Assembly (NCBI GenBank): GCA_956465555.1
Contig: OY101127.1
Coordinates: forward strand, 868,001 to 932,000
Source: Nitzschia sp. pyKryTriq1
Lineage: Eukaryota; Bacillariophyta; Bacillariophyceae; Bacillariales; Bacillariaceae
Direction: 5' to 3'
Length of the DNA: 64,000 bases
The notes below the pieces were generated by a model. It saw nothing but the letters and a program-made list of their open reading frames with translations, made no database searches and had not been told where the DNA came from. The translations under genes and the position numbers were made by a program. Below are positions 54,292 through 63,910 of this stretch, one piece after another. The stretch's first letter is position 1. Each line of letters starts with the position of its first letter.

Positions 54292-55584
54292 CTAAACCCT
54301 GATTGCTGAACTGGGAGAATTTCCCGCTTCAAGGAATAGGCTTCGGAAAGTATGAGCCGATGCAGATTCTTTTTCACTTGCCGCGCCAGAGTGCATCGAC
54401 TTGAGCTTGGCTCCAAGCTGCAAAATGATAGCATCCTTCTCAGCGATTTCAGCCTTGTGCTTATCAGCCAGATCTTGAAGACGTTTGGACAACAGCGAAA
54501 TTTCATTCATGAAATTCAATTCGTTTTTGGCCTGACTTTCCATGAGTTCTTGAGAGTATAGCTTCATGTCTCGAATCTCGTCGTCTTTGGCAATCAAGTC
54601 TTGTTCGTGGCAACGTTCCATTTCTGTTTGCGCCAAGACTAGGTCACATTTGGTCTCAACAGCGCGCCGAAGTTGTTCCGACATTGCTTCAGCTTGATAC
54701 TTCATTGCATTAATGGTCTCTCTGAGTTTCTTGACTTCATCATTGTGCTGTTGGTACTGAATACGCTCATCAGCCATGCGAAGAAGACGTTTGGAGCTTT
54801 CGACAATGTCTTCTTCTTCGTCTTCTTCTTCTTCGTCCTCCTCTTCCTCTTCTGGTGGAGCTTCAAGAGAAGAAGTTTCAGACTCAGCTTGTTCCTCCTC
54901 AGTTGTATCAGTAGGCTGGCGTTTCAAGTCCTCGTTGACCTTGGAAGAAGCTTTGTCCGATATGCTTTGAGAAAACAAACGGGGTTTCTCCTCTTCAACG
55001 TCAAGAGCCGCGGAATCGGCAACAGATTCGTCCTCGAATGGATTATTCCCAGATTCTGCGGGATGGTCAGTATTGGGCTTGCCTTCTTGAACCTCGAACG
55101 GATTCGAAGCCGCGGCTGAAAACTTCTTGTTCACTGGGCCTCCATGCAGCAAGGCGTTGTACCTCTCCTTGTTGAGCTCTTCACCGTCCACATCTTCTCC
55201 CTCCTCTTCCGAGTCATCGAAAGGGTTTGAGCTACCACGATTCACAGCACAATTAGAGTCGCCATCCTCGGCACCAAAGGACCCTTCACGAACCTGAGGC
55301 ATTTTTGGGCCCAGGTTATCAAGGTCATCTCCAAGAATGTCGTCCAACATGCTGTCTGCTTTGGAGCTCATTTCCGAGTACTCCTCCTCTGTCATTCGGT
55401 GCTTGTGGCTCCGACTTCGCGTCTTTTTATTCTTGCGTCGCTTGCGTTCTTCTTTCCGTTCACGGCGAAGCTTTTCCTCGCCGGTTTCAAAGGGATTGCT
55501 CCAACCCTTGGTTTTCTCCCATGGCTTGGCTTCATCAAAGTCAGCCACCTCCGATTTCTTTGCTCGCAGAAAGATTTCAACCAT
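54292..55584 (-). CDS. Coiled-coil protein with four NPF motifs
   Basis: A single-exon frame of 430 residues starting at the first ATG (MVEIFLRAKK); upstream open codons begin with TTG. The N-terminal half has four Asn-Pro-Phe motifs (SNPFETGE, SNPFDDSE, SNPFEVQE, NNPFEDES) spread over about 180 residues. NPF is the ligand of EH domains, found in endocytic and vesicle-trafficking adaptors. The centre is a run of acidic residues (PPEEEEEDEEEED), and the last 170 residues form a long coiled coil (KKLRETINAMKYQAEAMSEQL...). No signal peptide or membrane segment is seen. A role in vesicle trafficking is inferred from the NPF motifs; the partner proteins are not shown. Confidence 0.78.
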   Translation of the reverse strand: MVEIFLRAKKSEVADFDEAKPWEKTKGWSNPFETGEEKLRRERKEERKRRKNKKTRSRSHKHRMTEEEYSEMSSKADSMLDDILGDDLDNLGPKMPQVREGSFGAEDGDSNCAVNRGSSNPFDDSEEEGEDVDGEELNKERYNALLHGGPVNKKFSAAASNPFEVQEGKPNTDHPAESGNNPFEDESVADSAALDVEEEKPRLFSQSISDKASSKVNEDLKRQPTDTTEEEQAESETSSLEAPPEEEEEDEEEEDEEEDIVESSKRLLRMADERIQYQQHNDEVKKLRETINAMKYQAEAMSEQLRRAVETKCDLVLAQTEMERCHEQDLIAKDDEIRDMKLYSQELMESQAKNELNFMNEISLLSKRLQDLADKHKAEIAEKDAIILQLGAKLKSMHSGAASEKESASAHTFRSLFLEAGNSPSSAIRV

Positions 55585-56344
55585 GCTTATTTCTTTGAAT
55601 GTTTCAGATCTGTTGGCGTGTTGGAAATTCAGTTCTGTTCGACTCGCACTCCTTGGCAACGATGCGAATAAGGATCAATATAATGCAGCAATCGAAAACA
55701 CTTCTCAGTGGTAGTGCCTAAAGCGTAGGGGACGATTCAGTGTCCCTTTGAAGCTCGTACTCCTAAATAGGAATATCACGAGGGCCACACGACCCAGATT
55801 CCATTTGGAAATTTGCTACTCAACGCATTTTGTGAGCAAATTGAGCCTTTTATTTCGACATCGCGCACCGACAACCACTGCGACATGCATGCGACATACC
55901 AAAAACTGCCTTCAACGAATTCAGAGCGTACCGGTAGTACTTGTACAGTATGGTACCGGTACCGGTACAGTACCAGTACTACACGTGGACGAAGTTTGTG
56001 AGGATGGAATTAGGAATTTTACTATTCAAATTGCAACGACGACGACTCCTCGAAGCCTCCTCCATCGCTCCCCGCCCCGGCGGGTGAGCGCGCGGGGTGT
56101 GCAGTGTGGTCGGTGGCCGGTGGCCAATGGCCCCTGTCCCAGCCAGACCCCTACAGTAGCCTCCACAGCCGCGCGAAATCGAAAGAAAAAAAAGACCAAA
56201 TCTTTCTTCCCATCATTCGAGGCCTGTAGACTCTACCGGTAGTACTGTACCGGTACAGTACAAGTACCGGTACAAGGTATCGGTCGACTGTTATTGTATA
56301 ACAAGGCCTTCATTTCATTTCAACGAGACTCCAAGCTATCAACA
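55585..56344. other. Divergent intergenic region with GTAC tracts
   Basis: Between the NPF protein gene (-) and Cpn10 (+), so it should hold both promoters. GTAC/ACCGG palindromic tracts lie at 55925-55985 and 56230-56285. No gene recognised. Confidence 0.65.
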
Positions 56345-56996
56345 ATGTTCCGAACACGTGTAAGTATCGCGTTATTGGTAGTTTTCGTTACTTTCGTAGT
56401 CCAGGATCAGGCGATACTTGCCAGGTTGCATGTCGCCGCTGCGGACGGGGACAAGGGTTTGGCACGGGGATGCCAGCTTTCTCAAAAGTTTTAGCTTTTT
56501 GACTCACCCTATCTCTTTTCTCTTTGTCTCCGTGTTGATTTCGGTCATTCTCACTGCCGACGATATTCGCGCTGTGGTCGTGATGGTGCCTTTTTTGCAT
56601 ATGATCTTGGTTTACCAATACAACAAAATCTTCTGATCGGTCTCATCTTCGCTTGAAACGGGCTACCATCACGTCTGAATTTTATTCTACCCGGTTTATT
56701 AGGCTTTGTTCCGTAAACTAACTCCTCTTGGCGACCGAGTCTTGGTCAAGCGAGCACCCAAGGAAGTGCAAACCGCTTCGGGAATCTACTTGCCGACGGG
56801 TACGAAGGATCCCAACGAAGGCGAAGTGGTGGCTGTTGGTCCCGGAGAACGAGATGTGACGGGAACGCTTCATGCAACAACTCTTGCAACTGGTGATAAG
56901 GTTTTGTTGCCCGAATATGGAGGTACCAAGGTAAAAATGGGTGATGACGAAGTGTTCATCTTCCGAGAATCCGATATTTTGGGTAAATTTGATTAA
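56345..56996 (+). CDS. Mitochondrial 10-kDa chaperonin (GroES/Cpn10)
   Basis: Exon 1 is 15 bases (56345-56359, MFRTR) with a GTAAGT donor; after a 343-nt intron, exon 2 runs 56703-56996. The spliced protein has 102 residues and starts MFRTRALFRKLTPLGDRVLVKR. It has the GroES hallmarks GIYLPTG, EGEVVAVGPG, GDKVLLPEYGGTKVK and DEVFIFRESDILGKFD. Seven subunits cap the Cpn60 barrel during protein folding. The short, basic N-terminus with no acidic residue points to the mitochondrion, and there is no plastid-type leader. The tiny first exon is the least certain part. Beginning at codon TTG in exon 2 would lose a proper start. Confidence 0.88.
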
Positions 56997-57674
56997 ATCT
57001 TAGACCACACCAGTCACCATTCATCAACGTCGATACCGGCAACACAGTGTAGAAGAAATCGAGGCCTTTTGTTTGTCATGCCGCAGTGTAGCGGTAGATT
57101 CTGTGTTTATGCTTCTCCGATATAACGGGGACGAAGTAGTCTTGTTGCTCCTTGTCTGACGCATTGCGCATGATCATTGTTGACCTCGAATCATTCCCAC
57201 CCAAGCCGTTCTACTCTACATAGCTTCCCCGGGGCAGTGAGTAGATCTGCTGCACTGGGCAGTAAGTATCCCTATGCGCATTTAATAACTGAGGGATCTG
57301 CCACATCGGATGTGCTATAGTGGAAGGCCATGGGGTGTTTTGATGAGAACAGCCGGAGATCAGAAATTTCTCCTCCACATGCAGAGCTAGCTACACTCAG
57401 CATCTGGTACTGTAGACTAATCCTAGAGAGATTACGATGGACCACGATCCTAGTAACACCACACAATCACGTTTTGTGTTCATATACAGTAGCGTTTTGA
57501 AAATATGGGAGATTAATAACAACACGAAAACTTAGATGCATTCTTGTCTTGGAACTGTGGTTAGTGCTTGTAGCCCGAAGCAATTCGAGTCGTCGACCGA
57601 AAGTATAATATGCTTCCACCGTTTTTCTTTCTGACTAACGGTACATATTGATAAGACTTTCCCCCTGAGTCGTC
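56997..57674. other. Convergent intergenic region
   Basis: About 680 bases of 3' flank of Cpn10 and the membrane protein gene. No repeat or gene was recognised. Confidence 0.55.
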
Positions 57675-58373
57675 TTATGCCACAGGTGTCGGTGCCTCTC
57701 CTGTTTCTTCCTCGTCTTTGCCGTCCATCGGCGTAACCACGACATCTTGCTTGAAGTGAAGGAGCAGTAACGCCATGAATGCTAAGACCGCGAACAGTGT
57801 GAACCCAAGGCTAGCGAAGACATGGTTCGTTTGAGCCGAGCCTTGACCATAAGACGAGAAGGTACTAAACAAAATCAAATTCTGGTTCGCCAAGACCACC
57901 AGCACGCCCAACAAGAATCCAACAGAGAAGCTCGTGGGGAATCGCTTCAATACAAAGGTACCCAAAACACCCAATCCCAGGTGCACAATACCAGTCCACA
58001 CAGCCGCGATTATCAAAGCAATTGAACCGTCATTTTGGTGCAGCTTGAGCACTGTCAATTTTCAACAGGAATCAAGCAAGTGGCGTCGGGAAGCGAAACC
58101 GAGCAGGGCAAGCAATGAACATTTCGAGTTAGAGAGTGAGTTGAGCCATGGGTTGAGCCGATTACTCGGCACTGTACTGAGACACATCATCAATCATAGG
58201 CACTCACTTTCAATAACTGCCAAAACAAAGTAGAGAACCACAAAGAGGAGAGAAATTCCCCATGCTCGATGGACGGATCCTCGCGGATCAGGTGCACAGG
58301 ATGAAAAAAGTTTTGCCAGTATTCCGCTCTTTCGAGGTCCAATTGTTGACGCATCTTCCATTTCCGTTGCCAT
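57675..58373 (-). CDS. Four-helix membrane protein, unknown function
   Basis: Two exons, 58373-58208 and 58051-57675, with a 156-nt intron (GTGAGT donor, GACAG acceptor), give 180 residues. Exon 1 is MATEMEDAST... with a first hydrophobic segment (GISLLFVVLYFVLAVIE). Exon 2 has three more (about 65-90, 95-120, 135-160) and ends in an acidic tail (DGKDEEETGEAPTPVA). The pattern of four helices with a short soluble N-terminus recalls tetraspan families such as MARVEL or DoxX-like proteins, but no diagnostic motif is visible and I do not assign it. No clear signal peptide or plastid leader. Charged tails at both ends suggest that they lie on the same side. Confidence 0.75.
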
Positions 58374-58879
58374 GGTTTAAAGAGTGGGTTTGGTCTTTAG
58401 TTTAAAGAGGTTGAAAATCCAAGGGAAGAATTACAACACACTTCTTCACTTGACCTCCCTGATATGCTTGCATCATTGTTGGTTGTTGCCGAACGATTGA
58501 TTGCGTTGTACAATCACTTCAGTTTTTACTTGCACCAACGGAGCGGAGGAGAGGAAGCCAGCCTCTCCCCACATACCGGTACCGTACTGGTGTACAGTAC
58601 GTACAGTACCGGTACGTACAGTACCGGCCCTGCCCAGGGGCGGGAAGAATCCGCTCAATCAAACCGGCTGGCGTTCCCTTGGGGACGGCATCAACGGATA
58701 AAAGAAGGACAATGCATGTCACACCTCTTAGTCGCATCGGTTTGAAATCTCGCTAAATAATATTGTGAGTCTGGGCGGGCTTGCGCGCAAATAATGAAAT
58801 CTAGCCTGTTTGACTAAGTCGAGCAGATCTCTACTATCGTTCCGGCGGAAGCGAGATTAATTGCTCTCGACCATCAAGG

Positions 58880-59056
58880 TAGTAACTAAATTGTAGACAG
58901 CACTTTTTCGCTGCTTTACGATAATATATATATATATATATATATATATAATAAAGCAGTGAAAAAGCGCACTGTCTAATTTAGTTACTACAAGAGCATA
59001 TATATATAATATCGTAAAGCAGCGAAAAAGTGCTCTGTCTACAATTTAGTTACTAC
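58880..59056. mobile_element. Foldback (AT)n element with three unit copies
   Basis: A 40-base unit containing GCAGCGAAAAAGTGC and TAATTTAGTTACTAC words occurs inverted at about 58880-58920 and direct at about 58951-58991 and 59013-59056. Two copies face each other around a 30-base (AT)n run at 58922-58951. A fourth relative is at 12893-12935. Non-coding; MITE-like. Confidence 0.8.
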
Positions 59057-59204
59057 AAGAGCCTGCAAGTGCCCAATGTTGGGCTGAGCTCCTGCTTCGT
59101 TTGGTCCTGTCTCGACCCCTTCCCATTGTAATTTTATGTACTTTTGCTTTTTGTGAGTGGTTTGGGTTTTGTGAACACAGGCTTCTATCCTTCAAATACT
59201 ATTC

Positions 59205-59386
59205 TGCTAGCTACCCCCCCTACAAAATCACAGGGGGGGTAGCTATCTACTCGGCGTAGCTGTGGATGTAATGCGGGAGACTTTTGGTTGAAAATCCCAT
59301 CATGGGGGTCTATTTTTCGGATTTCGTGCGTTCTTGATTCTGATTGGCCGAGATCTGTGCGCACTTTTGTCACACTGTTCGCTTTC
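59205..59386 (-). repeat. Inner inverted repeat, right copy
   Basis: Reverse complement of 42126-42302, starting with a GCTACCCC...GGGGTAGC hairpin and ending near GACAAAAGTGCGCACAG (in reverse). Confidence 0.88.
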
Positions 59387-59857
59387 CACTAGTTATTCAA
59401 TATTTGAAGAGGACAGTACCAGAACTTGTACCTGGTACTGAACTACGCTTTGCTGGGTTCTGTACCGGTAAGGCAGAGTAGAGTATTCGCAGAGTAGAGT
59501 ATATTTGGCTGTTGAAGTAGACAGCATTGGTGGTTTGGCTAATCCGTGTTGTTTGGTGATCGGCGGCAGCATTCCGCTCGACACAATTGAGAGCGCCAAA
59601 ACAAAGGGCACTTTTCGTAAAATTGAAGCATTCATGCCCATTTTCACTCATAATATTGAGTTTTGACTGATAATGTTTAGTTTTGACACTGCGCTTACAC
59701 TTTTATTGCATCCGCTTACACTTTTATTTCATTTATTCTGTCCAGATCGAGATATTTTAGTCGATAATGTGCTCTTTTTGTAAAAAGCTTACACTACGCT
59801 ACCTACGTGGCCGGGGTATCCCCACCGACGCTCGATCGCAAGAACAAGTACAGTCGA

Positions 59858-60130
59858 ATCGATCGAACCAAGCATTGAATCCTAGTGATCGAACCTAGCA
59901 TTGATTCCTAGTGATCGAACCAAATGGGGTGTTTTGGGGGCGGTGCATTTAGGTGTTAACCCTTTTGAGGGTCTAGGGTATGGTTTATCCCCTTGATGGG
60001 TACCAACTAACCCCTCTATTGAACCAACTACCACCCCTCTATCGAACCAACTAACCCCTCTATCGAACCTAGCCTTAACTGCAAGTTACGGGCGGGGGTA
60101 GCAGCCCATACCTTCAGGTACCCATCATAT
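59858..60130 (-). repeat. Outer inverted repeat, right copy
   Basis: Reverse complement of 41460-41720 at very high identity. No target-site duplication is obvious beyond the matching limits on either side. Confidence 0.9.
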
Positions 60131-61010
60131 TTTGCATTGGTCGTTGGTCGTTGATCCATCGTCGGCCTCTCGTCTTTTCACAGCACAAAATTGGCGCGAA
60201 ACATTACCTGGTAGGACCGACCTCGCCTATTTTCCGCCCCGAGGACTTGAAATTGGGACGAAGATAAGTCTAAATAGAGCTTTGTGATTGGATAGAAAGC
60301 CTCTGAAGGACTATATTAAGTCCTTTTGGTGAATGCTGATTGGTCGTTGGATGAACTTACTGCTTCTTCCAGTAGAGCCGTACAGTTGCCCGTTATGGCA
60401 ATTGCCCGTTATTCATGGGTTTTTGGAATGTACACTAGTTTATTCCTACTACCGGACATCGAAGTTCTATGGAAGAAGAGGTAGTGCTTGTATTCCTTGA
60501 AATCGTGTTATTTCAAGCTTCTTTCTTCAGAAGTAGGAGTCGTGCCTGAAGGAGAAGAGAGGACATAACGTGTACCGGTAGGATAGACTCCCGTCAGTCG
60601 TGCTGTCCAAGGAGTCCAAGCGAAGGACATGTCGCCTTGGATCCATGTTCCGATCAGTGATGACCGGAGACCATGACAGCACCTGTGTTCTGACACCACA
60701 CAACAATCCACCATGAACGATCTAGAAGACGATTACCTTACCAATCTAGTCGATAGGTCGGCACATTCGCCGTCAAGACCCTGTCTCCACTTGCGTCTAC
60801 CCGGGGTACTTCGTATTCTGCTACTAGTAGGTACAGATTTGATACTCATACCCCTAATTAGCCATGCGTACTGCTAGCTTTTTCCTCTGCTTCCGTAGTG
60901 AGTAGGTCTACATTGCTGAATGTTTGTGTACTAGCAATGACGACTGGATGGATTACTTCTTGGAAATGCAGTAATCTACTAAAGGCGCGATTGAAGCAGT
61001 ACCTCAGTAT

Positions 61011-61829
61011 TTACAATTCGTTCGTTTCCTTTTCTTGTTCCGTTCCGAGCAGGTGTTTCACGATATTAGCGCGACGCCGGGCCCAATCACGAAGGTCGTC
61101 GGACATTGGGTTTTGCAAGATATTGAAGAGCCTTCCGATTTCCGATTGTCGTTTCTCCGGCGTCCACCCTTTGACCTTGACTATGTATTTTTGTTCCTTT
61201 TCATCACAATCTGTCATGTCTTTGTCACTGGGGTCGCACTTGATGGCCGGAACCGTGTCACCCATTACTAAAACGTCCAACAACCGAACGGGCGGCGGTG
61301 AGACGATTGATGATTGATGAACAAGCTAACAGCAAGAGGGCACATGGCCGTAACTTATTCCTCTCTAGACTCGCTAGTCATGGTATTAGTACTTACTCGA
61401 AATGATTTCCATTTGAAAGATCAAAACGTCTCCTCCTCCAATTTTTGGCGGACTTCCTCGATCTCCATAGGCAAGTTCGCTCGGAATGTACAGCTCCCAC
61501 TTGTCGCCCGCCACCATGAGCTGCATGGCTTCCGTCCAGCCCTTGATGACTTGATTCGGTGCAAAGGTGGTCGGTTCGCCCCGCCCATACGACGAGTCAA
61601 AGACAGTTCCATCCAATAGTTTTCCTTCGTAGTGACACGAACAGGGACTATCCACAGTTGGATGGGCTGGCCCTTTACCCTTTTTCAAGACCTTGTACTG
61701 CAATCCGGACTCCAGCTCTATGACACCAGGTTTGAGTTTGTTTTCCGCCAAAAAGGCCAGGCCTTCCTCGTTGGTGCCGGCCGAAACCGCAAGGATCAGC
61801 GCCAGGAAAAGGTATGAAATCATCGTCAT
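61011..61829 (-). CDS. Secretory-pathway FKBP-type peptidyl-prolyl isomerase
   Basis: Two exons, 61829-61397 and 61267-61011, with a 129-nt intron, give 229 residues. A signal peptide (MTMISYLFLALILAVSAG) suggests entry into the ER. The FKBP domain (about 35-145) has VIELESGLQYKVLKKGKG, CHYEGKLLDGTVFDSSYGRGEP, PNQVIKGWTEAMQLM, KWELYIPSELAYG and GGDVLIFQMEII, all typical. The enzyme isomerises proline bonds during folding. The second exon adds about 85 residues with a CDP...DCDEKEQKYIVK segment and a helical C-terminus; similar tails are known to me from diatom FKBPs. The acceptor (TTTTAG) is the only one that keeps frame. ER retention is not obvious, so secretion or another compartment remains open. 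Confidence 0.9.
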
Positions 61830-62356
61830 GGTATCTGTATGCCGTACAGGTACAGGTAAGAGTACAGTAGTAGTGCCAGGTGTGGTTGCTTCTTGCCGCT
61901 ACAAGAAGTACCGGCACGGTACTGTACCAGGTACTAGTCTAAAAACTGTATCATCATACTCCATCGTCGCTCGGGCGAAAGCGAATGAATGATGATGCCC
62001 TGGAACGGTTGACAAACTCACAAAAACGGAATCAGTCACGTCTGTCCGTCACGCACGTTTCTTCACTGTGGGCATATATATAATTTGATACGACATCATC
62101 AGGACACACGACGGATTGCAAGCAGTGCGAGGTCTGTCATCCGTCACGAGGTTTGTGAAGCGTCGCGAATACATCGCAACGCGTCGCGACGCGTCGCCAC
62201 CGTACACGGGTACGACTATGTACTGTCGAATACCGGGGTCGTCATGTCGTGCTCCTGGAGACGTAGACGAAATTTTTAGATAAAGGATATTACGTAAGTG
62301 ACCAATTTAGCCATACAATTTATCAGACAAAATACGTAGACGAGATATTTAGCTTC
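61830..62356. other. Upstream region of the FKBP gene
   Basis: Contains a GTAC/ACCGG tract (about 61835-61935) next to the FKBP start and CGTCGCGACGCG words near 62160-62200. No gene recognised. Confidence 0.6.
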
Positions 62357-63117
62357 ATGCGAAATTTCCGTGGAATGGTGTGGCCATCGCGGATTCCCGC
62401 CATGACGACCACCCATTATCATCATCATCATCGTATTATCTTGCAAGAGACAAAAGACAATGAAGGGGCCATGAAGAATCATGGTGGAAGGCGGAAAGGC
62501 TCTGGTCGCCCGACCAAGGCAGCAAGCCATGGTCCCCCATCACGGAATGGGAAGAAAATCCGTGACTTTTTCCCACACACGGTTCTCCTGTCAACCGGGA
62601 AACTTTCCACGACCTCACCATGACGTGGAACCAAGATTATATCATCGTTCCTACTTCAAAAGAGGACACAGTTCATGTGTTTCCAAAGTATGTTTCCCAT
62701 ATGATATTCCACTACAAGAAGTGGCGAATCAGCACTAAGAAAAAAGACGCAATAGACGATGCCAAGGGGAATCCAATCATCAAAGCATTGGCGCATAACA
62801 GTGGGATCCAGGTCGAAGGGGCGGGGGCATCATTCGTCCCACAGCCACTGCAGCCCCAGCCGGCGCCAACAGCACCCACACAACATTTTCCACCAAGAAC
62901 GTTGCCTCCACCACCGCCGTTGCCACTACCACAAACACAGCCACAACATTTTCCTGTCCCGATGATTCCAGCACCAATCATCTTTCCTCTACCCACATTT
63001 GCCATAGGACCAACTGATGATCGAAAGCGCAAGGGACAAATTTGTCAGCATTGTTCCTCGCCCAATTGCAGGCGTCCCTGGAACAGGAAGGGTGTGTGCA
63101 ATGAGTTTATGAAATAA
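62357..63117 (+). CDS. Unknown AT-hook and zinc-knuckle protein, possibly broken
   Basis: Two adjacent reading frames look like one gene. The first (62357-62623) has a basic GRRKGSGRPTK segment, like an AT-hook that contacts the minor groove. The second (62620-63117) has NQDYIIVPTSKEDTVHVFPKYV, a long proline/glutamine-rich stretch and a C-terminal Cys cluster (CQHCSSPNCRRPWNRKGVC, CX2CX4CX8C) typical of zinc knuckles. The second frame appears coding upstream of its ATG too. An intron or a broken copy could explain the change of frame. The combination suggests a DNA-binding or transposon-derived protein; I do not know the family. The stop codon lies at the start of the minisatellite. Confidence 0.5.
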
Positions 63118-63470
63118 TGTCTATTACTATCGCTATCGCGTGATATTGTATGAAATAATGTCTATTACTAGCGCTATCGCATGATATTGTATGAAATAAT
63201 GTCGATTACTAGCGCCATCGCGCGATATTGTATGAAATAATGTCGATTACTAGCGCTATCGCGTGATATTGTATGAAATAATGTCTATTACTAGCGCTAT
63301 CGCGTGATATTGTATGAAATAATGTCTATTACTAGCGCTATCGCTTGATATTGTATGAAATAATGTCGATTACTACTAGCGCTATCGCGTGATATTGTAT
63401 GAAATAATGTCTATTACTAGCGCTATCGCGTGATATTGTATGAAATAATGTCGATTACTAGCGCTATCGC
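63111..63470. repeat. 41-bp minisatellite, about nine units
   Basis: Units of about 41 bases (ATGAAATAATGT, TATTACTAGCGCTATCGC, GTGATATTGT) repeat from 63111 with a few single-base changes and one 3-base insertion near 63372. The first unit overlaps the stop codon of the upstream frame. Confidence 0.95.
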
Positions 63471-63747
63471 GTGAAATAATGGCATAAAATATTTTTCCTC
63501 GCGTGCTATCGCGTGAAAGATTTCTATTACGAGTGCCATCGCAGGAAATGGGTGTCGTCGGCAAGAATTTCAATAGGTTATGAGCCTGAAAAAAAATTTC
63601 CGTCCAGGAACACGGAATTTTCGCCAATACCGGTACATAGGAACATCCAAGGATCGAGCGATCACGCGCGCTCCACCTTCCTCCACTGAACTCAAAAGCG
63701 CGATAAATCGAAAACGCGGTGTCTGCTTCGCAGCGTGGCCCACGGTT

Positions 63748-63783
63748 CTTGGCCTGGGCCAAGAATTCTTGGCCCAGGCCAAG
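63748..63783. repeat. Perfect 36-bp palindrome
   Basis: CTTGGCCTGGGCCAAG and its reverse complement CTTGGCCCAGGCCAAG flank an AATT centre with no mismatch. The arms also contain GGCC palindromes. Confidence 0.95.
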
Positions 63784-63842
63784 AATTCTTAGCGATACGA
63801 GTACAAAAGGAGAAAGGAGAGGAAATGCGGCGACGGTGTGAA

Positions 63843-63910
63843 TGTTCGCTTATCCATTGGATATGCAAAAGACGCCTGGTCTGCTCCCCGACCGTCCGGC
63901 TACCGATGCA
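63843..63910. repeat. Repeat, inverted relative of 53236-53300
   Basis: Reverse complement matches 53236-53300 over the GCGTCTTTTGCATATCCAAT and GGATAAGCGAAC blocks. No coding capacity. Confidence 0.75.

Larger units (their letters stand above)
58374..61010. other. Repeat-rich intergenic region, about 2.6 kb
   Basis: Holds a GTAC tract (58575-58625), a foldback (AT)n element (58880-59056), the right members of the inner and outer inverted repeats (59205-59386 and 59858-60130), a GTAC tract at 59410-59470, and open stretches with no recognised coding. No host gene was found. Confidence 0.65.

Noticed and set aside
41460-60130. A Polinton-like giant element bounded by the inverted repeats
   Set aside because: The enclosed genes are host-type with introns (MORN, FCP, Cpn10) and no capsid, integrase or polymerase gene was seen, so the inverted arms do not define such an element.
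63111-63470. CRISPR array
   Set aside because: Units are directly adjacent without variable spacers, so it is a minisatellite.
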